64,000 bases of DNA from Stomorhina lunata. Its lineage: Eukaryota; Arthropoda; Insecta; Diptera; Rhiniidae. Location: positions 39,043,492-39,107,491 of the forward strand of contig OW121740.1 in NCBI GenBank assembly GCA_933228675.1, in the 5' to 3' direction. The notes beneath the pieces are model-generated. The model had not been told where the DNA came from. It ran no database searches and was given only the letters and a program-made list of their open reading frames with translations. Positions 26,311 to 36,662 of this stretch are shown in pieces; the first letter of the stretch is position 1; each line of letters starts with the position of its first letter. The position numbers and the translations under genes were made by a program.

Positions 26311-26724
26311 ACCAATTTAATATTGTTTTCGAAAGCTGTAATAGCGAAATCAATGTCTTCCGTTATACATAGGGGTGTATTATGTGAGCAGTGGGTGCTA
26401 CGATATATCTTCAGCCAATTTACTTTTGTGCTTACTAATGATATATTTTAACGTGGGGATGGAATTCCATTGTCCTACCATTATAAAGGGTTATAATGGT
26501 AGGCTAATGGTCTGAGGACAAATCCAATGAGGATACAGCTTTAATCATTTCTCTGCTAATGCTTTTCGTAACTCCGAAATCGTTATCATCCGGGATTTTG
26601 TTTGGGTCAATAAGTGGGTTGTCCGGTTGATATCACTTCCAAATACATTTCTGAAATTGTTTTGACCTAGACACAAGGAAACATGGTCCTAATAATTTGT
26701 AAAATTTCATTTATTGATCTTCAG

Positions 26725-27980
26725 TAAGGCAAGACTGTGGCACCCATTTGTATGTAAAATATGGGAGGAGGAAGTTTGGGTTCCGAGAGAATAGATCTTG
26801 TGTTGATCTTATCAACACAGTAAGAATAGTACTGGAACAATGTAATGAATTCCGCACCCCTATTTACCTAGCGTTTATCGACTTTATGAAGGCCTTCGAC
26901 AGTGTCAATAGGAGCTATCTATGGAGAATTTTAGAGAACCGTAACATGCCAACGAAAACTCTGAACTTAATTCGGGCAATGTACGTGGACTTTAAATGCC
27001 GGGTTCTACATAAAGGTAAATTGTCTAATCCGTTCGAAGTTACTACTGGAATCAGACAAAGATGTATCTTATCACCCATACTTTTTATCCTTGTCATCGA
27101 TAATATAATGCGCGCGGCACTGAATGGTAGACGTGGTATCCAATGGACACCCTTTAAACAACTCGAGGACTTAAAATACGCCGATGACGTATGTCTTCTA
27201 AGCCAAAGCTCAGGTCACCTTCAAGAAAGCACTAGCGCGATTACTGTTGAATCTCGGGCAACTGGGCTGGAAATCAATATTTCCAAGACAAAGATTATGC
27301 CTGGAGGCTATGGCGCAAACCCGTCACCACATATCAATGTGGATAACGAGGTTATTGGATGTGTAGGTACCTTTAATTATCTTGGTAGTTTGGTATCTAC
27401 AAAAGGTGGCGCCGATGAGGATATTGAGTTTAGTGTTAATAAGGCAAAATCTGCATTCGGCATTCTCTGAGCTATTTGGAAATCTCGGCAAATATCAACA
27501 ACAACTAAGTTACGAATATATAACTCGAATGTCAAGTCCATCTTGTATTACGCCTTCGAAACCTGGAAACGCTCAAATGTCATCTATAAGCGCCTACAAA
27601 CCTTTGCAAACAAATGCTTGCGGCAAATCCTTAATATATGGTGGCCAAATCGCATAGGAAATGAAGATCCACTAAACGCTACAAACCAAATCCCTTCTTC
27701 TATAGAGGTATGTCAACGGAAATGGCGATGGATAGGCCACACACTACGAAGGCCAAATGCCAACATTGCTCGACAAGCACTTCTTTGAAATCCACAAGGA
27801 AGTGGCCGTCGTGTTGGTGCACCTGCTAGAACGTGGAGATGGTCAATTGATGCGGAGTTACAAGCAGCAAACTATTCATGGAATGATGTATGCCTAACAT
27901 CTCGCAATAGAGTTCGATATAAAAGGATGGTTGAGGCCCTATGCTCCACTAGGAGTCAAGGATAACAGAAGAAGAAGACA
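26725..27980 (+). mobile_element. RTE-clade LINE, 5'-truncated copy
   Basis: This is a non-LTR retrotransposon copy holding the reverse transcriptase and C-terminal region, ending in the short tandem tail AACAGAAGAAGAAG that also ends the copies at 28755 and (reversed) 35974. No poly-A tail is used, which fits RTE elements. The 5' edge lies in the RT finger region near 26725. A target duplication could not be defined. Confidence 0.88.
26748..27965 (+). pseudogene. RTE-type reverse transcriptase, two in-frame TGA stops
   Basis: This is the reverse transcriptase of the RTE LINE, which copies element RNA at a nicked target. One frame runs from 26748 to the TAA at 27963 and is broken only by TGA at 27468-27470 and TGA at 27786-27788. 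RT motifs appear in order: motif A FIDFMKAFDSV, motif B GIRQRCILSPILF, the catalytic LKYADDVCLL, then GLEINISKTK and FNYLGSLVSTKGG. The RTE-specific C terminus is RKWRWIGHTLRRP, then NPQGSGRR and TWRWSIDAELQ. The sibling at 35974-36650 has TGG where the second stop lies, so that stop is a G-to-A change. The N-terminal endonuclease is absent by truncation. The ATG at 26748 is not a native start. Confidence 0.88.
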
Positions 27981-28200
27981 AATTTTAAGCGTCAATAATG
28001 ACCTTTATTGAGTGCATAACTTGCAAAAAAAACCTGTTTCTCCGTTACACCGACACACAATTACTCTAACTACCACATATTGTATTGATCACAAGCCTTA
28101 AAAATATTTTTGAAATGTACAAAATTAGAAATTTCTCAATTAAAAAAATGTGGGGTCAAAATATGACCCGAACATCACATGTATAATTTTTTTCTAACAT

Positions 28201-28765
28201 AGTATGAGGGATGTAAATGGGATGCAGTTGTTGCCTGGGTTTCCTGCCAACAGGTAATAACTGTATTCAATGCCTACTCACATCTCCTAGTGGTACATCC
28301 TGGAAACCTGAGCAACCTAGTTGAAGATGCGGTAAATAACCCGAGTGGGATTCTAGGTCAGGGCCAACGTGAGAGGGAGTTATCTTGGAGCCATTCCGAC
28401 GTATTTGGTCTAAGGGTCTAAGATAATTGTACTTTGTAAAGTATGGAACTGTAGCGTCTGTTCAACATGTTAGTTGCGGCTACAAGCGGGTGTTTGTTTC
28501 GGATCGAGCGACTTGCTTTACAAACGTGGCTCTTGTCTTTGGACTCATCATCCATCGACTTAACACTTACGATGTTTTAAGCATGGAAAGAAACAACATA
28601 ACAGAATATACTACTCCAAGGGGTAATCATGCGAGAAATCCCCCTGCTACGGCAGCTGGCACAAGGATTTTGGAGGTGCCTAATCTATGCAAGAACATCC
28701 TGATGAATGAAACCAATGACTCCCTCCACTGGGAGTCAAGGATAACAGAAGAAGAAGTATGAGGG
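28201..28765 (+). mobile_element. SINE-like internally deleted RTE derivative with 10-bp TSD
   Basis: The element body at 28211-28755 ends with GGGAGTCAAGGATAACAGAA + GAAGAAG, the same 3' end as the RTE copy 0.8 kb upstream, but carries no RT coding sequence. It is bracketed by perfect direct repeats AGTATGAGGG at 28201-28210 and 28756-28765. This is a complete insertion of about 545 bp, probably the RTE 5' region fused to the RTE tail and mobilised in trans. The 111-codon ORF crossing it is not taken as a gene. Confidence 0.8.
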
Positions 28766-29699
28766 TTAATAAGACTAAGAAAGTGGTTCTGAGTCAGTTG
28801 ATCAATTTGGTGGGATTTTAAGTGAAAAATGCTCAGCGTTACAAACATCAACACTAAATTAACGTAAAATCAAAATCATTTCATACTTCAGTAAAATCCT
28901 GGCTGCAACAGTATTTATGTATGTCCTTTTTTAAAGGAAATCCTCCTACACTCAACCAAAAAAACTCAGCAATATTAACGAAAAAAATTCGTAGACCCTT
29001 AACGAAAATATATTGTTAAATCAATAGATTTTTTTCGATTCTAATAAAAAATTATTCAGAAGAACATTTTTTTTTTCAAATATACAGAAATTATTTGAGT
29101 TAAAACTTAACAAAAATAATTCGTTCCATTTAATACAATTTCGTTATAAAATGACCAAAATTATTTAAAACAATGAAATTTTTTTAAAAATGTAGTAAAT
29201 ATTCGTAAAAAAAATCTACACATAAAATTCTTTAAATATACCTGCCTAAAGATGTTTAAACAAAAAAATATTTTCGTTCATCTAAAGAAAATTATTTAAT
29301 TTAAATTATCAAGTATATCAATAGATATTATAGATTTTTTCAAATAAATAATTTTGTAAGATTGATAAAATTTCTATAATTTTGTTGTTGGAAAAATATG
29401 TGTATTCCAAAAGATTCTTTCAACAAAAATATTTTTATTAGATTAATAATTTTTCGTTAATTTTGTTGAAAAAATTGACAAGACTCAAAAAAATGTGTTT
29501 AAAATGTTTAGTGTTAAAATTTTTATTGAGATTCGCTGAAAATTAACAAATTAACAAAAATAAATAAAAAGGATTCACCACAAAGGTAAGTAAATCTAAG
29601 TTAAAGAAAATTGTTTTGAAAAATTCATAAGCTGACCGTAGTTTTTTTTACAACCATTTTTTGTAATTTTTCTTTAAAAATAAGAGATTTTTTAGCAAA

Positions 29700-31470
29700 T
29701 GCATTTAAATAAAGGCATTTTCCAAAGATTTCCTATAAAAATAGGAAAATTTTTAAAAATTTCCTATAAAAATTGGAAAGTTTTGAAATTTTTTTTTTTT
29801 AAATTCCTATAAAAATAGGAAACTTTTGAAAAATTTCCTATAACAATAGGAAATTTTCCTATAACAATAGGAAATTTTTGAAAAATTTCCTATAACAATA
29901 GGAAATTTTTGAAAAATTTCCTATAAAAATAGGAAATTTTTGAAAAATTTCCTATAAAAATAGGAAATTTTTGAAAAATTTCCTATAAAAATAGGACATT
30001 TTTGAAAAATTTCCTATAAAAATAGGAAATTTTTGAAAAATTTCCTATAAAAATAGGAAATTTTTGAAAAATTTCCTATAAAAATAGGAAATTTTTGAAA
30101 AATTTCCTATAAAAATAGGAAATTTTTGAAAAATTTCCTATAAAAATAGGAAATTTTTGAAAAATTTCCTATAAAATTAGGAAATTTTTGAAAAATTTCC
30201 TATAAAAATAGGAAGTTTTTGAAAAATTTCCTATAAAAATAGGAAATTTTTGAAAAATTTCCTATAAAAATAGGAAATTTTTGAAAAATTTCCTATAAAA
30301 ATAGGAAATTTTTGAAAAATTTCCTATAAAAATAGGAAATTTTTGAAAAATTTCCTATAAAAATAGGAAATTTTTGAAAAATTTCCTATAAAAATAGGAA
30401 ATTTTTGAAAAATTTCCTATAAAAATAGGAAATTTTTGAAAAATTTCCTATAAAAATAGGAAATTTTTGAAAAATTTCCTATAAAAATAGGAAATTTTTG
30501 AAAAATTTCCTATAAAAATAGGAAATTTTTGAAAAATTTCCTATAAAAATAGGAAATTTTTGAAAAATTTCCTATAAAAATAGGAAATTTTTGAAAAATT
30601 TCCTATAAAAATAGGAAATTTTTGAAAAATTTCCTATAAAAATAGGAAATTTTTGAAAAATTTCCTATAAAAATAGGAAATTTTTGAAAAATTTCCTATA
30701 AAAATAGGAAATTTTTGAAAAATTTCCTATAAAAATAGGAAATTTTTGAAAAATTTCCTACAAAAATAGGAAACTTTTGAAAAATTTCCTATAAAAATAG
30801 GAAATTTTTGAAAAATTTCCTATAAAAATAGGAAATTTTTGAAAAATTTCCTATAAAAATAGGAAATTTTTGAAAAATTTCCTATAAAATTAGGAAATTT
30901 TTCAAAAATTTCCTATTTTTATAGGAAATTTTTGAAAAATTTCCTATAAAAATAGGAAATTTTTGAAAAATTTCCTATAAAAATAGGAAATTTTTGAAAA
31001 ATTTCCTATAAAAATAGGAAATTTTTGAAAAATTTCCTATAAAAATAGGAAATTTTTGAAAAATTTCCTATAAAAATAGGAAATTTTTGAAAAATTTCCT
31101 ATAAAAAAAAGAAATTTTTGAAAAATTTCCTATAAAAATAGAAAATTTTATAAAAATAGGAAAATTTTGAAAAATTTCCTATAAAAATATTAAATTTTTG
31201 AAAAATTTCCTATAAAAATAGGAAATTTTTGAAAAATTTCCTTTAAAAATAGGAAATTTTTGAAAAATTTCCTATAAAAATAGGAAATTTTTGAAAAATT
31301 TCCTATAAAAATAGGAAATTTTTGAAAAATTTCCTATAAAAATAGGAAATTTTTGAAAAATTTCCTATAAAAATGGGAAATTTTTGAAAATTTTCCTATA
31401 AAAATAGGAAGTTTTTGAAAAATTTCGTATTTTTATATCAAATTCTTAAAAATTTCCTATAAAAATATTT
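29700..31470. repeat. 31-bp satellite inside the TIR element, about 56 units
   Basis: The unit is CCTATAAAAATAGGAAATTT + TTGAAAAATTT (31 bp). It contains two overlapping inverted repeats: CCTA/TAGG around AAAA, and AAATTTTTGAAAAATTT. Central units are nearly identical and edge units diverge, with shortened and altered monomers at both flanks, typical of an array growing from the middle. Confidence 0.96.
30897..30932. repeat. Single inverted monomer within the 31-bp array
   Basis: Here the array reads AAATTTTTCAAAAATTTCCT then ATTTTTATAGG, the reverse complement of the surrounding units, over about one monomer. Neighbouring units keep the standard orientation. Confidence 0.8.
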
Positions 31471-31540
31471 TTACAGCATTTTTTTTTTAAATAAGCATTG
31501 ATCTTGTTGACATTTTTTATATTTTTACAGATATTTATAG

Positions 31541-31771
31541 AGTTTAAACATCATTACCCATCAGCTAAGAATCTGCGTTCGAATTATATCGAGTTTGGTC
31601 AACAATGCTATTTTGGAAGATCGTATTGAGGCAGTGAAGGGTCTAACACGTGTATCACTTGTGATTGTACTGGCAGCACCAGAGAAAGTTAAAAACTGTG
31701 TAATATTTTCTCGCTTCATTATTTATGGCTTTTTATGTCTTAATTTTTTAATATTTTTTGTATTAGAATAA
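31541..31771 (+). pseudogene. Possible captured exon fragment inside the TIR element
   Basis: A 76-codon stretch without stops follows a splice-acceptor-like TTTTTATATTTTTACAG. Its most protein-like part is RIISSLVNNAILEDRIEAVK, at about 31580-31639, followed by GLTRVS. This resembles the LEDR motif near the N terminus of the vesicle-tethering armadillo protein p115/USO1, but the similarity is short and stops soon after. The flanks are non-coding. It may be a transduplicated host exon piece carried by the transposon, or chance. Confidence 0.22.
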
Positions 31772-32236
31772 TATTTTTAGATATTTAATAATATACATAA
31801 TCATATATAAATAAAAGATGTTTAATACCACAAAAAAAAATTGTTTTTTTAAGGAATAATTTATTTAATATGAATAAACAGCAGGTAAAGTTGGCAGTTC
31901 ATTTTAATAAAAAATCTTCAATATTAATAAAATTCTGCAGAAATTTGTGGTTGGTTTGAAGAAAATTCTTCATTGTAAATAAAAATTAACAAAAAAATAT
32001 GTATATATTCAACAGTTTTTTTCTTTAGCTTTACAAAATTTCGTAAAAATTATCTAAAAAAAATAACAAATATATTCAGTAGAAATAAAGAAAATTTATT
32101 TAAAACAACACATTTACGAAATTAAAAAATAAATCCATTAAATTAAATAAAAGTTCTGTTAGCTGTATAATAACCTACTTTTCTTTAATGTTACATGCCA
32201 TTTTTCAGTATTTACGAAGTTTTTTGGTTGAGTGTA

Positions 32237-33410
32237 CCTCGCTTTTTGCAAAACCCTGTGTGCGGAATATTAAAATCTATTTTTAAATTCTTTCCTTCTT
32301 ATTTATATTCTGTGTTTGTCAGTTGTATTCCTAAACTCAACGGGGTTAAAAGATTACAACTTTGAATGGCTGAATGACGAGGGGCACCTTTCTATCTCTA
32401 CAAAATATCCTGCTGCACATCTACGACAGCTTAACAATCTACGGCAGCCATAAAATCACACTCTATCCATACGAGTGTAAAGTATGAACCCAAAGTAATT
32501 TGAGCTAAAATTAAAGCGTTAAGCGTTAGTAGTTACAAACTATAAATAGTCGGTGGTCTATCTCTGTGTCCGTCTGTCTGTCTGTACGTCCGTCCAACGG
32601 TCGTTCGCTCGTATATTAAGTGGGATTTTATGCAATTTTTATGATTCTTCTGCTGTTTTTCATTTGGCTCGTTTTTCGTTTTAAGGGTAAAATGTGTGAT
32701 TTTTTTGTTGGTGTTGGGAAAAGTAAACAACAGCGGCAAAGTCGATGTAGAATGAGAGAGAGTGTTGCTAATGACCTGGTTTCAAAGCATGTAATTTAAT
32801 ATTTTTGTTCAGGTTTTTATATTGTTTCGGTTTTTTTTTGTTTTCCCTAAAATAAATTTAAGTGTGAAAAAATGTCATTATATGAATTTACAAAAAAATA
32901 AAGGGCGAGAAACTATAGTTGAGGGGTAATTTTGAAAAGATATTGAGTTTATGAGGATTAGAAGGCAAGCTGAAGGGGATAAAGAAGGGACGGACAGATC
33001 ACAAATACCAAAGGACGGACAAACAAATCTAGGTCATCAACACCAACGAACGAACGGACAGACAGGTTCAGGTCATAAAGACGAAAAGATCTTTTATATT
33101 TAAGTATCTTCTGAGTAATATACAAAATCGGAGACAATTATTAATTGAATCTCTCAGGGAACTATAAAAAACAATTGCGATAATATATTTTTTTAAAGAG
33201 AAGTAAAAGTCAGACAAGTACTGCATATATAATTGTATATACGAATTGCGTTACTTTCTTTGAAAAGAGGATAGCAGAAAGATAAGACAGGAAGGAGAGC
33301 CTTATATATATTATTTGACACTTTAATTGCACGTCATGTCTATTTTTATAACAGTAAAGTTGCGCCAATTATCGTTATTTAGATACATTATTTAAGTTTA
33401 TTGTTCTAAA
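32237..33410. other. AT-rich sequence with short GTCY/GGAC patches
   Basis: A (GTCT/GTCC)n patch lies at about 32565-32597 and GGACGGACA-type words occur near 32990-33065, which may be traces of decayed mini-me copies. No gene is recognised. Confidence 0.5.
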
Positions 33411-33606
33411 GCCTGTTTTATTTATTTTACATCGACAGCGTGTTATTGCTGTAGGCTCACTCGCCAATGGAGGATGCTGTGGCAATTAATAATTTTAATT
33501 GAAATTATTACAGAAATTGATGTTGTCGTGACCGGGTATCGAACCCAGGCACAATGTGATATGTTATCCTTAGTTGGCGACGTGCTAACCAACAAAGCCA
33601 CGGTAT
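33411..33606 (-). mobile_element. tRNA-derived SINE, copy 2
   Basis: On the minus strand the order is an A-box-like TGGCTTTGTTGGTTAGCACG, a good B box GGTTCGATACC, the body word ACAACATCAATTTCTGTAAT, and the tail CGATGTAAAATAAATAAAAC. It matches the copy at 18649 over its whole length. The CCGTGG head edge lies near 33600. Confidence 0.78.
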
Positions 33607-33994
33607 ACTCATTATTTTGCAAAAACTGTAAGTTGTAGAGGGCTCCATTCCAGGTTTCTAATAAGGCAATGCTTTCAAATAATTGGTGTTAAAAGGAAAA
33701 TCATAAAATCCTTACTAATTGGTAGGTAGTATCGTATCATGATTTTCAAACAAACTTCTATAGGTTCCGTGTTTACTTGGACCCATTATCTAGATCTCTA
33801 CTACTTGCAGTCAGGGCTTACCTTAAAGTGTTCGTAACTCTTTATTTTAAATTACAGGGAACTTAAACCGAGGCAAATAAAGCTGTATAAAGAAGAGCTT
33901 CTGAATACTGTAGAGCTTCTGAAAAACATTAGAGTTTCGTAAATTTATAATGCACTTAGGCGCGTTCAAATCTCTTTATCACAAAACTAAGCTC

Positions 33995-34767
33995 AACAAG
34001 TAAGAAAGCGCTATAGTCGGTCAAGCCGACCATACGATACCCTTCACCACTAAGGTCAAAGGTGTTATTTTTCCTGTGTAAAATCAAATATTTGCTAAAT
34101 TTTGCCATCATACAAACATTTTCTCAAAACTTATATATTCAACCTGTTTCCGCAATTTGGACTTATATGAGAGCTAGGGTCAAATGTGGACCGATTATCT
34201 CGAAATTTGGCAGATTGATTATGTATGCAAAAAATAGACTCAAAATTTCCATTATCTTTAGATTTACGAGCGTTTTAGTGATTTTATGTCTCATTTAGTG
34301 CGTTTTTAAAGAAGAATTTGTATGGGAGCTATGGTCAAATGTGGACCGATTTCAACGAAATTTGGTACAGTGATTTAAGTTTACATAAGCAGTATTTGTT
34401 TTAAATTTCATGAAAAAATATTGATATTTGTGGCCAATATAGCAATTCCGGGAAGTGGGACCTATGGGAGGTACCATAAATAATGGACCGATTTTGACCA
34501 ATTTCAATAGCCATGGTCCCATTATCAAAAAAATGATCTGCGCCAAATTTCATCAAATTATCTTTAGAATTGCGACCTGTAGTTTGATTACAAGGTTTAC
34601 AGCCAGCCAGACGGACGGACGGACGGACATCGCTAAATCGACTCAGAAAGTGATTCTAAGCCTATTGGTATACTAAAAGGTGGGTCTAAGACAAATATTT
34701 CTATGCGTTACAAACATCAGCACAAACTTATAATACCCTTTCCACCTATGGTGGTGAGGGTATAAAA
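33995..34767 (+). mobile_element. mini-me-type element, full-length reference copy
   Basis: The copy runs from AACAAGTAAGAAAGCGCTAT to the palindromic terminus CCACCTATGGTGGTGAGGGT. In order it has a 5' hairpin GTCGGTCAAGCCGAC, reiterated TCAAATGTGGACCGATT modules, GTGGGACCTATGGGAGGTAC, the proto-microsatellite GACGGACGGACGGACATCGC, the conserved AAATCGACTCAGAAAGTGAT block, and the terminal inverted repeat. No protein is encoded; the 60-80-codon frames recur only because the element recurs. Confidence 0.88.
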
Positions 34768-35382
34768 ACTCATGATAATGCAGACTTGACGACAGGGATG
34801 GCAAACTTGCCAGAATTGTACTTTTTTTGATGCAATTTAATAATAATAATAATAATACAGAATAAGTCGATTTTTTTCAATTGGAAGATATTAATACCCA
34901 TCTTCATTGCTCGAAATTCCTATTTTACGGAACATTTTTTAACAGGGACTTTATTATGAACTTAAATTTTTGAACTTTAAGATATTTTCGGGCTAAAAGG
35001 AAACAAATAAGATCTATTTCATAGTTTCGAATTTCGATGCCCGTCAAATGAATCGTGTTTTGAAGCCGATATGTTCAATTTTAAATATAATATTTATATT
35101 CTGTATAAAAAATGTTACCATGTTAATGTGATCTAAAAAGTACACTTTTTTTTCATATTCGGTACCATATCAAAAAAGCTATTTTTGTGATAAGATTGTG
35201 GAGTAAGAATGAATAAAAAGTCAAGTAAAGAACTCTATGATGAAAAGCTTTTGCCGCCTTGAGAGCATCTGAAAGAGACTTGTCCTGCAAAAAGCAAAGG
35301 GTTTTGTAAAGAAGAGGTTTTCTTAGAATCTCATAAAATACAGACATGACGAAAATTGAAAAATCTGATGCACTTCGGATGG
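34768..35382. other. AT-rich sequence, short (AAT)n tract
   Basis: An (ATA)n tract lies near 34840-34857. Nothing else is recognisable. Confidence 0.45.
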
Positions 35383-35973
35383 TTAGGTTAGGTTGAGCAG
35401 GAGGCGGACCATAAAGTCTGTGTCACTTGGGTCCATGATGAGGTCCCTTTGTGCTTCCTGCATTCGTGCATTGGTCTACCTTATTTAGAAGGCTAAGCTA
35501 GAGCCAGCCGGATGCAACAATAAAAGAGCCTATTTGACGAATATTCATGTTCGAGATCTCAGATAGATCGTACAAAAACGGGTATTCCAGATGGAGAGTC
35601 CTAATATCAGCAAGGGCTGGGAAGTGACAGAGGAGATGAGTGACGGTTTCTTCCTCCTCAACATTGTAGTCGATGTTTTGAAAATTAAGTCATCTAGTAT
35701 GCGAAGTTTATGGCGCGGAAAGGGACAAAGATTGCAGAATGCTTATTGTCGTAAGTTGACCATGTAAGTCTACAGATTAAACAAGTCGTTTCTGTGGACC
35801 AGTGAGTAGTTTTTAGGCTGGTAGTGGTATACCTATGCATTGCAAGATTATGTGCAATGATGTTACCTAGTACATTGTTGTACCAGGTTACATCTTGCGT
35901 ACCCAGAAAAGTTCAATGTTAGAATGTCCCGCCATCTCATTTAGGGATGCCGGGCATTCACGTGTAGACTGAT
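35383..35973 (-). mobile_element. 3' end of a LOA/I-like LINE, split by an RTE insertion
   Basis: Minus-strand 3' region: a tail of (AACCT)n type (TTAGGTTAGGTT on the plus strand at 35385), then the same order of words as the better copy at 59132, such as GTCACTTGGGTCC, GGTCCCTTTGTG and CGCCATCTCATTTAGGGATG against CGCCAAATGCCGTG. At 35974 the homology breaks into the RTE tail and resumes at 36663. Confidence 0.72.
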
Positions 35974-36650
35974 TCTTCTTCTATTATCCTTGACTCCCAG
36001 TCGAGCATAGGACCTCAACCGTCCATTTATATCGAACTCTACTGCGAGATGTTAGGCATACATCATTCCATGAATAGTTTGATGCTTGTAACTTCAATTG
36101 ACCTTCTCCACGTTTGAGCAGGTACACCAACACGACGGCCGCTTCCTTGTGGATTCCAACGAAGCGCTTGTCGAGCAATGTTAGTATTTGACCTTCGAAG
36201 TGTGTGGGCTATCCATCGCCATTTCCGTGGACAAACCTCTGTAGAAGAAAGGATTTGGTTTGTAGCGTTTAGTACATCTTCATTTCTTATGCGCTTATCG
36301 ATGGCATTTGTGCTTTTTTAAGTTTCGCAACCGTAATACAAGATGGACTTGACATTCGAGTTATATATTCGTAACTTAGTCGAATGCAGATTTTGCCTAT
36401 TAATACGCGACTCAATATCCTCGTCGGCGCCACCTTTTGTAGATACCAAACTACCAAGATAATTAAAGGTACTTACACATCCAATAACCTCGTTATCCAC
36501 ATTGATGTGTGGCGATGAGTTTGCGCCATAGCCTCCTGGCATAATCTTTGTCTTGGAAATATTGATTTTCATCACAGTTGCCCGAGATTCAACAGTAACA
36601 GCGCTAGTGTTTTCTTGAAGATGACCTGAGCTTTGGCTTAGAAGACAAAT
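35974..36650 (-). mobile_element. RTE LINE fragment inserted into the LOA/I-like LINE
   Basis: The tail TTCTTCTTCTATTATCCTTG on the plus strand is the reverse of the RTE end. Minus-strand frames give INISKTKIMPGGYGA, FNYLGSLVSTKGG and SILYYGCET, matching the RTE copy at 26748 in order, with an internal deletion of about 100 bp. The copy is 5'-truncated just upstream of the YADD region. Imperfect direct repeats GTGTAGACTGAT (35962) and GTGTAAACCGAT (36651) flank it (10 of 12 matching), a likely target duplication. Confidence 0.8.
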
Positions 36651-36662
36651 GTGTAAACCGAT

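Larger units (their letters stand above)
28949..32234. mobile_element. TIR transposon with TA duplication, carrying a satellite
   Basis: The left end CACTCAACCAAAAAAACT at 28949 is mirrored by AGTTTTTTGGTTGAGTG ending at 32234. Both ends are flanked by TA (28947-28948 and 32235-32236), as expected for Tc1/mariner-type or other TA-targeting elements. The 3.3 kb interior has AT-rich arms, a 31-bp satellite (29700-31470) and a short GC-richer coding-like patch (31541-31700). No transposase is present, so it is non-autonomous. Confidence 0.78.

Noticed and set aside
28427..28762. 111-codon plus-strand ORF
   Set aside because: It lies within the SINE-like RTE derivative and extends into its tail; no domain is seen.
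33534..33604. tRNA gene on the minus strand
   Set aside because: A and B boxes are present but the acceptor and anticodon stems do not pair well and the sequence continues into a SINE body shared with 18649.
34062..34676. Two apparent 70-80-codon genes within the mini-me copy
   Set aside because: The same frames, broken differently, occur in every mini-me copy on either strand; the element is non-coding.
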